Of a DNA stretch of 64,000 nt, positions 24,901 to 36,900 are shown in pieces (position 1 is the stretch's first letter; every line of letters starts with the position of its first letter). The DNA is taken from NCBI RefSeq assembly GCF_024362695.1, contig NC_065404.1, positions 10,766,604 through 10,830,603 of the forward strand, in the 5' to 3' direction. Under the pieces are notes generated by a model. That model saw only the letters and a list, made by a program, of their open reading frames with translations. It ran no database searches and was not told the origin of the DNA. The translations under genes were made by a program, and so were the position numbers. The DNA is from Pectinophora gossypiella. Its lineage: Eukaryota; Arthropoda; Insecta; Lepidoptera; Gelechiidae.

Positions 24901-27900
24901 GGAAAGTATATCTGATGCTGTTATCATTGATCAAGAAGTCGAATCTAATAGTTTTGAATGCGACATTGGCGTAAGTATAGGCAGTGAGTTTAAGGATAAA
25001 TGCATGGTTTTAATTGTAGATAGCAGATAAGTACATTCAGGCAAAGTCCTCAAATATTGTATAGCTTATAGCATTATTCACTTCACAGAACACAAGTACA
25101 TCGGTAGAGGATGAAGCCAAGTTTGAGCAAGTGTCATCAGAAATAAATAATGCGAGCAACAGTAAACAGACAATGTTGAATAAAAAATGTACTGCCTTTG
25201 TATCTAAGAAGAACAAAGAGTGCTTTACTATGAGTGAAGTGCCTGAATCTTTAAATGTGACTATTATAAAGAAAAAGGTAAGCTTAAATAAAATTAAATG
25301 TGACTTAGTTATTTTTTTTTTTTTGTTATCATAGATACAATTTAATGCTACATTTTAAATAGTTAACATCGGAAAACCCTAAAAGGGTTTGTCCCGACAT
25401 TAATCCCACATATTTTATTACCAGCAAAATAGATTGAGTATAGTAGGAGAAAAAGTGGTGATTGTCCACCGCGAAATAGTTGGCACTGTAAACAGAACAG
25501 CGTAGAAAAGACAATATATTATTGTGATCTTGCATAACATAATTCTGAATTTGCAGGAGTTGATTATTACAAGTGATGATGATATATTCAATTTAAAGAA
25601 TGTCGATACTGATTCTAAAGACAGAAATGCTTCTAACCAACAGACAGAAACAGAAACTAGATGCAAATTTGACGCAAAGGTAATAAACTGAAAAATAAAT
25701 ATTTTATTTATGTTTGTCTGGTTTACTTATAATGCTATATATTTTGTTACAGAGTCCAATTATAGAAAATAATGTAGACAGTAGAAAAGCTACTGATAGC
25801 CAGTTAAACTCTGACCAAAGTAATAATGAATCAAGTAATTTGAATACACCTAAAGAAGACGAAGATGAACCTCTTTGCAATTTGAGAACAAAGGTACGAT
25901 ACTATTCGTAATTTAATATTTACCTTTGTCAATGTTAAATATTTGGTGGTAAATCTTGTATGTTTTGTTACAGAAACTAGAACAGTCAGTGCAGTGTGGT
26001 GTCTGCCAAGCCGTTTTGCTAGAAAAAGAATGGGAAGATCATATCTCCAATGAACATTGTTATATCGCTTGGAAATCAGGAAGTAGCATTGTATGTGGAG
26101 ATTACAGTGATTACCTTTGTACGTATTTATTTTTGAACTTATGACAAAATTATGATAAAATTTCATTAAATTTTCAGGATTTGGATGATGCAGATTTGAG
26201 GACAAAATTACAAGCAAAATTGAAGGTCACCAATGTGTTAAAATGTCCGTTTTGCGATATTGAACGCAAGTATATTAAAAAGTTCCTATCCCATGTCAAA
26301 ATATGCTTACAATCTAAGGTAAATATTGAAACTCTGTCTTTTAATACCTTACTGAGCTGACAGATTTTTTAGATACGTGAATCATGGAATGATTTTAATA
26401 TTTTCAGAATGATACGGAATCTTCATCACATGATGCGACAATGGAACATAGCACCAGAAATGAAACAAATACTGAATCTTCGAATGATATGGTTGTAAAA
26501 TGTGCAGTATGCCAGGAGGAACTTAAACAATCTGAATGGGAAGATCACAATGCAACCAGACATCGTTACAAAGCGTGGAAAGATGGCGAAGCTCCGTTGG
26601 TAAGCAAATGAAATATCTTGATAAAGGTGTTATTTAACGAATAACACAATAGTACACTGTTCAGCATGTAGATGTAATTATTGTATGTTTGCTTACAGAA
26701 AAGAAAACGGACGTCTTACCCCAATGAACATGTAGATGTAGATGATGATGATGATGATGATGATGATGACGACGATGTTGATAATGATGAACCGCCAAAT
26801 AAAAAGTCGGTGCGGTGTGGTGTTTGCCAAGCCGTTTTATCAGAGAAAAAATGGGAAAAACATATATCCAAAAAGCACTGTTATATCGCGTGGAGATCAG
26901 GAAGTAGCATTGTATGTTGACATTGTATTCATGATCTTTTATATATTCTTTAACTTTAGACAAGGTTATTTTCACATATTCTTTAATTTTCAGGATTTTG
27001 ATGATCCAAATTTAAAAACAAAATTGCAAGCAAAATTGAAAGACACAGATGTATTAAAATGCCCCTTTTGCGATACTGAGCGCAAATATATCAAAAAGTT
27101 CCTATCGCATGTTCAACAATGTTTGAAAGGCAAGGTATGAATGTTACATCCGTAGCTTTGCTGGATCATAATAAGTAAACATTATTGCATGTCATTTGAC
27201 CTTACGTCAATTATGTTATTAACTAATTTCAGAACCTAACGGAGTCTTCATTGAATAATGCATCAAATGACGTAACAATGGATGAAAGCATAGAAGTAGC
27301 AGAAAGTGCAGTAGATACAAATAACACCGCATCTTTGGATGATCCGACTGTAAAATGTGCAGTTTGCCAATTAGAACTTAAGGATTCTGAATGGATAGAT
27401 CACATTTCAGCAACACACAATTACGTTGCATGGAAAGATGGTGAAACTCGTTTGGTAAGCAAAAACATAACATTGGATGGAATCTAGATGAAGTTAAAAG
27501 AAATGTTTTTTTTTTAAATTTCTGTCATGTAGGTTGTGAGGTCAATGACTGACCTCATCAATCCTTGTGTCTGGGTTACAATTGAGCCGCCAAAGACATA
27601 GCTCATGTAACGACTTCGATGTTTTGAATTACGCAATAAATTTTAAATTTCCAAAAATATTGTGATGTAATTAATGAAAATTGCTGAATATATTTTATTG
27701 TAGATTGTGGATGACGAGGAAGAAGTACGACAACATTTGACCGCGATATCGAGGAAGTATGGAGAGCTGAAGTGCCAAAAATGTGGTCTTTGCCGGAAAT
27801 ATGCTAAGTTGTACATGCAACACGTACGACAGTGTAATAAGGTAAGATATATAACTTTGCAATATTGTTCCAGTTTCTTCAATTTCAGGAAATAGCAATC

Positions 27901-30900
27901 CGGTAGGGCGATGACAAATGTTCATACTATAGAAAATTTACAGTTTCTTGAACTGTAATCTTCATAATATCGTATTACTTCGTTGTTGAACCGTAACTTC
28001 TGATTCTAGGATGAAAGCATATCTGACGAAGCGAGACAGTCTGGTTCTGTAGATGAAATAAAAGAAATTAAAATTGAAGAATCTTCTGAAACAAAAACAT
28101 CAGAAATTAAGTGCGGAGTTTGTGAAAAAATGATTAATGGTTGTTACTGGATCGACCATATAATGAAAGATCATGCATATTTGGCATGGAAAAGTGAAGA
28201 CCCGCCTTTGGTAAGTCATTTATTACCTACATCTCTGTTTATAATCATTCTCTTTTAATATTTTCCATCATGAAAATAATTTTAATGAATAATTTTAGGA
28301 TGTGGACGATGAAGATAAAGTAAAACAGCATTTGTATAACATACTCAAAAAACATGGTAAATTGATTTGCAACAAATGTGGGATCGCTCGTAGATACGTG
28401 AAGCCATATTTGACACACTTTCAAAAATGTACTGGGATCACGGTAAGTTTTTTTGCACATACTGAATCACCTGAATGTTGTGGTCCTCCATTTTGACAAG
28501 TTTTTGCTAATATCTCCTGCGGGGTCAGCAAGGTTATGTTTTCGCTAGACGAATATCTCGGGTTTTGGCCAATAGCCGAACGACGATTATCTACGTAGAC
28601 AACATACGCTACGCGTCTATTGGTCGAAATCCGCAGTATTTATCGCGCTCTCCCTGGAGGTAAAAGATTGTCTTCAATAATGTAACGAGCTCGTTTATAC
28701 AGGATAGGACAGGGCAGCGTTTCAGCGTTATGGACAATACCACTTGATATTAACTCGGAATAAAGAGCTGAATCACCCCTCTCAGTATTTGTTACGCTAT
28801 CACTTGCACCACGTACAAGTATGTACATGTAGCCATACAAGTGCGTATGAGTGTTAATGACAACGTAACAAATACTGAGGGGAATGATTCAGAACATGAT
28901 TCTGAGTTGCTATCCAGTGAAATTTTCCGTCGCAAAAATGTTAAAAAATCCAAAAATTTTAATTAGTTTTCCGACACGATATTCCACTTCATATCAACTC
29001 AGAATCATGGTCTGAATCATTCCCCTCAGTATTTGTTGTGTTGTCATTACAACTCATACGCACTTGTATGGCTACATGTACATACTTGTACGTGGTGCAA
29101 GTGATATCGTAACAAATACTGAGAGGGGTGATTCAGCTCTTTATTCTGAGTTAATATCAAGTGGTATTGTCCATCGCAATAGTAAAGAATTGAAAATAAT
29201 TAAAAATACAAAAAAATTACGACGGAAAATTTCACTTCGTATTAACTCAGATTTATGGTCTGCATCATCCCCCTCAGTATTCGTTACGATGTCTCTAACA
29301 CCTTGTGTATTTTGTTTCTAGAATGATATCGATAAGGATGCTGATAGTCTATTAGATGTCGAAGACAATTCCAATTTGGTGAAGTGTGGAGTGTGTCAAA
29401 AGGAGGTGCCGTCACGTTATTGGATACAGCACATTCATAAAGTCCACGGGTACATGGCGTGGATTGAAGGCGAAAGTTTAGTAAGTACATTTGGATACAT
29501 ACATACATAAACTCACGCCTATTTCCCACCGGGGTAAGCAGAGACTATAGAATTCCATTTGCTTCGATCCTGACACACTTCTCTTGCTTCCTCCACATTC
29601 ATCAATCGCTTCATACACGCACGCCGGTTCAGAGTAGATCGTATTGAACATTTTCTAAGGACATCTCCAATTTGGTCATCGTAAGTCCTTCTCGGTCTTC
29701 CTCTGCCAGCCCTACCATCAACTTCCACATTTGGATTATACTTGTACATTTGGATTATAGTAAGTAAATAAATACACTATTACAGACACTATCTGGCAGA
29801 TGGCTATCAACCAGTATATCAGGTCCCTAAAGTGATGACACAAATGTCTATCACGTCTATCGGTTTCAAAAGTGCTGTTCATATACGCCAATAAGTACCC
29901 GAATATGCGGATACTGTTCACTGCTTTTTACTTAACAATATAATGTTCATTTGTATTTTAAAGAAACTTAATAGGGAAATGTGTTAATGTATTTTGATTT
30001 TAAATCTGATATGATTTTGAAATAACGTGTTAGTTTCCACTGGTATCTCCAAACTTACGGTTTTGGACGCCAAACGGGTCAAAAGTCAAAGAATATTTTA
30101 ACTGTTTTCAGGATTTAAATGATCAAATGCAAGTGGAAAAGCATTTAGATAGCATTGTAAACAAAGAAGGCAGTCTCATTTGTCCAAAGTGCAAGGTAGT
30201 GCGGAGATATGCCAGTAGCTACTTGCAACATTGGAAAAATTGTGAGATGTATTTTAACGCCGACAATGACGGACAATACGTACTTACCGAAGCAAGTAAG
30301 TATCTGGTTAAATTTAGTAAAGTAATAACTTAACCTTTAAATTCGTAGGGGAAATAGGCTAGTTTCCAACTAGTCAAATCAGTTACTTTTTACTAAACGA
30401 CAAAACACAAATTTGTATGCACACTGTGACGTAGAAAAACGTGATAAAATGTCGGACTTATTAATACGTTTTTCTTGATTAAAATTCATAAATAAGTTAA
30501 ATAGAAAAAAGAAAATGTTTTTCGTTAGTTCTAGATCTGTCTTTATTTAGTAACCAGAATTTCATAATTTTCTTGAACACACGACCCAATTCACTTCATT
30601 CCCATTCAGGCCGATATGAAATCTCGTAATTTCTAGAGCATTAGTTACGAGAATTTTGTTTGAGAATAATCAAATTAATCAAAGAGAAAATGACAATATT
30701 CTACTTTAAATTTTAGACGAGCTCGTTTGCGGTGTGTGCTCTGAACACATGGACCCTAAAGAATGGCATCACCACAAGATGAGCAAACACTACAACGTGG
30801 CATGGGCTGTTGGGAATCCACCAGTGGTGAGTTTTGGTACTTAACCCAGGCAGTGGTAGGATTTTGTTTTGGGGCTGATGTTTTGCCATAGAATAATAAT

Positions 30901-33900
30901 ACTAAGTGTAGAAGTGACACTGCCCCGTACCGATATAAGCTTGATCTTCTTCTTCTATCGTGTGGGTTGTGAGGTGAATTACCAACCTCATCAACCCTGG
31001 TGTCAGGGTTATTATTGAGCCGCCTAAGGCCCCTGACATGGCTCATGTATAACGACTACTTACTTACATCGGTAAGTAGTAACCGGGACCAACGGCTTAA
31101 TGTGCCTTCCGAAGCACGGATCATCTTACTTTTTGGACAATCAGGTGATCAGCCTGTAATGTCCTAACCAAACTAGGGATTACAAAGTGATTTTTGTGAT
31201 ATGTCCCCAACGGGATTCGAACCCGGGACCTCCGGATCGTGAGCCCAACGCTCAACCACTGGACCACGGAGGCCGTGCTTGATTACTGTACGTCCGATTT
31301 GCGTACCCACTTCAGCCCGTAAGACGTAAGGAGTAAGGGAGCGCGCGCAGACTGTCTTTCTCGCTCGCACGCTTGGGCTTCGGCGGCGTGGACAAAAACT
31401 TCTGTAAGAACGAGATTTTTGTATGTAGTGTTCGAGGTGTGACAGTAATAAGAAAGTAAAACAATTTAACTTTCATTTATCAAAGATAGACCCAGATGCT
31501 TTTGCCCCTAAAGATCAATGAAAATAGATTTATTAATATACCTACTTACTGTTGAAGCTTGATAATCTCTGAACGTTTTGTATTTCAGAATTTCAGAGAC
31601 CCTAACGTGGTTGATTTCTTGATAAAAGAATATATGGAATGGAGTAAGAAGTTAGTGTGCAAAACTTGCGGCGTCAGCAGAGTCAGCCGTATTGGGTTCT
31701 ACGCACATATTATTGTCTGCGGGAAATCGGAAGAGGTAAACTTATTTCACATCACATTATAAAATATATTTATTATTTAATTCTGCCGACACTGTAGTCC
31801 TTCTCAAACCGGACTTGCACCACTGAGTTATTCATTTATCTCAAGTGCAATTTTCACACAAAGTTGGTTCGACGATTATGGATGGCAATACGGCTCACAA
31901 TTTTATTTATCTCGTTGGTCTAACAGAAAGCTCGGTGATATCTGGGTACTTAATTCATCTTGCGGTGAATGTGCCTCTGTCTACCCGAATTGGGATATAG
32001 TCATGAGCTTATGTATGTACATATTATACAAATTATAAAAAAGCATCATCATCATCATCACCAGCCCATTAACGTCCCCACTGCTGGGGCACGGGCCTTC
32101 CCTATGGATGGATAGGGAGATCGGGCCTTAAACCACCACGCGGGCCCAGTGCGGATTGGTGGTTATTAACGACTGCTAATGCAGCCGGGACCAACGACTT
32201 AACGTGCCTTCCGAAGCACGGAGGAGCTCGAGATGAAAACTTTTTTTTTTGTTCTGTGGTCACCCATCCTATGACCGGCCTTTGCGAAAGTCGCCTAACT
32301 TCAACAATCGCAGACCGAGCGCGTTAACCGTTGCGCCACCGAGCTCCTCAAACAAAAAAAAAAGCATCAATTGCCCTTTAATGGGTTTAATTCTCAATAA
32401 TCCCGAGGATAACAGAGACAAGTAATATTCCATATAATATACATCCCCATGTGTTTAAGTAAGTGCGCATGCTTCGTTAGGCAGCTTCAATTAAAAAAAT
32501 CTTAATCTTTCCTGCCGACTTTTTCTAAATGTGAGATTGAAATCCCCAGGAGGTGGAACTCCACAAGAACGTTTGCAGAGTTTGCGGCAAGAAGTACCTT
32601 TACATATATGAGAGTCAGCATATGACGTGGCATAGGGAGCAGGAGAAGGCAGAGATGCGCAGGCAAAAGGCATTGGAAGAGGAACAAAAAGAAGATAAAG
32701 AAAAGGTCGAGGTGTCGTCATCAGGGCCCCGTCGAGCGGCGCAGAGGTGCGTTTCTGAAATCACTATATTCCGTTAAATATATGTTATATGCTTTCATGG
32801 ACGGCCTCCGTGGTCTAGTGGTCGAGCGTTGACATCACATAATAACACAAAAATCGCTTTGTTATCCCTAGTTTGGTCATTGGTAATCATCATCATTAAT
32901 TTAAGAGCCACGCTCTTGTCGGTGTAATATTCTCTATTCTTGTCTATCAAAGATCAATTCTTTCATTTCCTTATAAAACACGATTGCCTTCTCTTTAATT
33001 TGTTCCATGTAAGCTCTTCTTGGTCTTTCACTTCCTTTCTTTTCTCACCTGGGCATAATGTAGACTGCTGGGCCCAGCATCAACCGGAGGGGTTATGGAG
33101 CATGCTCCACCACGCTGTCCTAGCTTGATTAATTAGGTAGCAGGATAGAAAGACTGCACTAAACCTAGTTCGATAGAGACGTCAGGAATATGTATAGAAA
33201 ATTAATTATGCGCTATTTAACGGGACATGATTAGAGTGAAATATCTTTCATCTCTTGCGTACTTTTCCAAAAATGTTAAATTGTCAACAAGTCTTTGTAA
33301 ATTACATTGAATAAATGATTCTGATGAAGTTATGTACTTTTAGTGCGAAAGGGACATATCTCCCGTCTTGCTATTTAGCTCTGTCCTGCTCTCATTCTAA
33401 TCATGTTACGTTAAATAAGGTGGGTATAGTGCTCGACTTTATAATGAACTGAATTATAGTTTATTCTTGTATTCACTTTTGTTTTCAGAGCCAGAAATGT
33501 GATACAAAAGTACAAAATTGAAATAAGTGACGTAAGTTCAGAAAATATTCATTGTAATATATATTTTGTGTCGTTTTTAATTAAATTATTGAAAATTAAC
33601 ATTTACAGAGTGCCTTTACTTGTACGACTTGCCATTTTGGTGCGGATACCAAAGAGGAGTTGGAAGGTCATACGTGTGTGACATCCGATATATATAATAG
33701 TGACACTGATGAGTCCGTGAATTTGGAAAACGTGGCTAATGACGAGAGTGAAGACAGTGAAGTGGACAGCGACATATCTGAGGAAGAGTCGGCATCGGCT
33801 AAGAAACGAAATAGGAAATCAGGTGAGTGCAAGGCCTTGGGGATTAAAGAGATTGAGACGATTTGACATTTGAATTGTATTGCTGTTTAGATGAATTGCT

Positions 33901-36900
33901 TCGATGTGGCCCTTTTAACCCCCTTGTGAAATAAAGTGGTGGACTAAAAATCAAAATGCCGAGTTATTTTCTAGGGCTGCAACAAAACTTTAGTCGTTTT
34001 TTTCAAAAGTCTATTTAAAAATCTCACAATTCGATCATTCAAATTATAACGACCAGAGAGTAGTACATAAGTACAGCTGCTACTTTTGTTATATTGTTAG
34101 TGCCTCTATAATAAATATTCTAACTACTGTAACATCTTTTTCAGTTCCGAGGTGCTCAAATGTATCTAGGTTTAGCACTGCGCTTCCAAATGTAAACTCT
34201 TATTTAGTCAAATGTGGGGTGGAATTGTAAGTATTTTAGCTTTTTTGACTTAAGTCTCTTCTTCAGTAAAGATACCGGTACGCACCTTGAGACTTACTGT
34301 GTATAAGTGACAAGGAAGTTCGTGCTCACTTAATCCACGCTAGCTGACTGACAGGCCAATCGGCTGCTTCTTCTCCCAACTCTGGTGTTATTATTATAAT
34401 TAGTGCAGTGAAAGCAGCTCAACCTCACCATCTACACATACAGTCCACTAGCCCCAGCTGACAGGGTTACTATTGAGCCGCCAAAGGCCCCTGACATGAC
34501 TCATGTAACGACTACTTACTTACATCAGTAACGGCTGCTTGAAATAATTGAATTATTCTCTATAATTGCGTGTACGATATGTGCCAAAAACAACATGGTG
34601 TTTGAGACGTACTGCGCCAAAGAGTGTTTACACTCAAGATCCATACTGGTTTTTATATAGTTTACAAAATTATTGGGCTTTTAAAAACGGCTTGGTTTTC
34701 TCAAATACTTTTTGTTTTTCAGCTCCGAATTCCATTTCACAAACGAAGATTTGTTTCCGGAGTGGCAAAATATTGTTTGTGAGCAATTACCTGAGGACAA
34801 GTTATCGGATTACATACCTTCTTTAGAAGAATCCTGTCAAGTGAATGTGTCTAATTCTTGGATGACTTTTAAGCGTTTCGAGGGACGTTTTATCACAGGT
34901 ACGTATTATAATGTTGAGATTTTCGTGAGTTGCAACGATTGTTTTGATTTTGAAGTAAATCTAATAAATAACACCAATAGGTGCGCAGTGCACAGAGAGA
35001 CGGCACTGAGAGATTTGCGAGGTGAAAAACGAGCATTTAATACGTAACCGCATTCCTGGATTTCTATATAAACAGGTGCATTCAACTCGAACGTTACAAA
35101 ATTCTACGGCCCCTCACTGCCCCTCTGTACCTTCACCTGCATTGAAAGCATTTTATTGATTTTGTGTTTTCTTTAGGTGAAAAGCAAGGCTTGTTCGTGG
35201 GTGGAAGCATCCAGTCCATATCATGGGCTCCACCATGTGATAGAAAACATGCTGGAGATCAGTATTTGGCCGTGATTGCACACCGGGAGCCTGACGTCCC
35301 AAGAATTAACCACGAAGCGGTTGTGGCTGGACCCGGCATCATTCAGATTTGGAACTTTGTGCGATTTTCAGAGTGAGTGTTACGTTGTGCTTATTATTTT
35401 TATGCTCTTACGAAGGTTTGCGTAGGTAGGTATTTTCTACTACCGTGTGTGGGTGTTGAGATCGATGACTTGCTTTACTGATCTGATCTCAGGATTATTG
35501 ATATACTTGAGACCCTCAGATATGGTGATCATTCATATATAGGTTATTAGTTGTATAAAATTGATGATTCCAGTTTTGTGCTCGCAATACGCCAAAAGTA
35601 CTAGATTACTTTGAGTTTAATTTTGCAGTCCTATGCGTCAGACTCTTTGTCAACATTTATCAAAGGAATCATTGCGATATTTGGCATGGAGGTTAGCCGA
35701 GGAGTACGCGTTGTAGTAGCACTAGTAGTTAGGCAAGTGACCAAAGTAATAACGTTATTTTTTTTTCAGACCAGCAAAGTTCGCCCTTGGTTTAGCCCAC
35801 GATTTCGGTACAGCATGGGCTATGACCTGGTGTCCATCAGGAGCCCGGACTATGTTGAACGAATCAGTTCAAGAAAATAGTCCTCTGAGATTGGGGTTAC
35901 TTGCTGTAGCGTGTTCTAATGGATCCGCTTACATTTTCTCCGTCCCATATCCTACGACAATAGTGGAGAAGTATGTTTTTTATTGTATGCTTCGTGTATG
36001 ACCTGGATTCTCCCCTCTAAATAAATAATATCGTTGTAATTACAATGCGTGTTTTTTTTTTCAGAGAGAAATTATTGTACAAATTGAAACCTGTGGCAGA
36101 ATTAAGACTGACAATGAGCAACGATCGGAGAAGGTATCAAGCTACCTCTATAACTTGGTCGCAGGTAAAAACGAAAATCCAAATTCAAAATAAAATCCTT
36201 CTAAAATTAAACTTTTAAATAAAGAGTTCTTGTCTTGTTGCAGCAAAAAAAACACGATACAATAATAGTTGGCTATGCAAACGGTTCGACGGCCTATTTT
36301 GATTTGAAGACGGAGTCACCGTTTTTGAAAACCAAAGAGAATGATGTTACTATTTTGTACCCGTACCATGACGTCCGGCCACACAGCACCTGCGTTGTAG
36401 GTACGTAGATCCTTGTATTCTGCAGTACTACTTTATGTATGAAGAGTAGGGAAAAGAACCAGTTACCAGTTGTAAATTTTTGAATGTATTTTCAAATCGA
36501 AGACATTCTACTTCCACTCTAGGGAGTCCAAACTATCGGTACTTGGTTTCCATAGGAGGGACCCCGCAAAAGTTTTGAGATAAACACACAAAATGTAACC
36601 TAATAAACTTTAGTTTTTTTTTGCAAAATTCAATCCAATTATCAGACAATTCGACTGAACTTTGCTGTCAATTACTTAAACCCACGTTCATCCCTGGTTT
36701 ATCGAACGGTGTGTTTTCTTTGTGTGTTCCTTGTGTATGTTTTATTGTGTACAAATAAATACACGGTGGTTTATGTTTTTTGTGGAACAGGTGTGGACAT
36801 GTTCCCGTGCTCGTCGGGCGACACTGCGAGCGCGGTGTGTTCGGCGTCGACGACGGGCGCGGCGCTGGTGTCGCGGCCGAGCGTGCGGCCCGCGCGCCAC

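Larger units (their letters stand above)
25974..33822 (+). other. Tandem two-type zinc-finger array (exons 6-21)
   Basis: Two finger types alternate, one per exon. Type A has C-x2-C, then Trp, then H-x5-H followed by an aromatic and A-W (for example CGVCQAVLLEKEW and HISNEHCYIAW); seven copies are in exons starting at 25974, 26408, 26699, 27233, 28010, 29322 and 30717. Type B has C-x2-C, a basic-aromatic stretch, then H-x3-C (for example CPFCDIERKYIKKFLSHVKIC without its last residues); six copies start at 26178, 26994, 27704, 28299, 30112 and 31589. The order is A B A A B A B A B A B A B. A C2H2 finger (CRVCGKKYLYIYESQHMTWH) follows in exon 32550 with a charged helix after it, then a degenerate finger (CTTCHFGADTKEELEGHTC) in exon 33609. 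All these introns are phase 0 except those at exons 30295 and 32746. Confidence 0.85.

Noticed and set aside
26661..26975. His-rich antisense protein
   Set aside because: The poly-His is the reverse reading of the GAT microsatellite in a finger exon.
28640..29321. Two almost identical small proteins on opposite strands
   Set aside because: Both are readings of the arms of the foldback palindrome.
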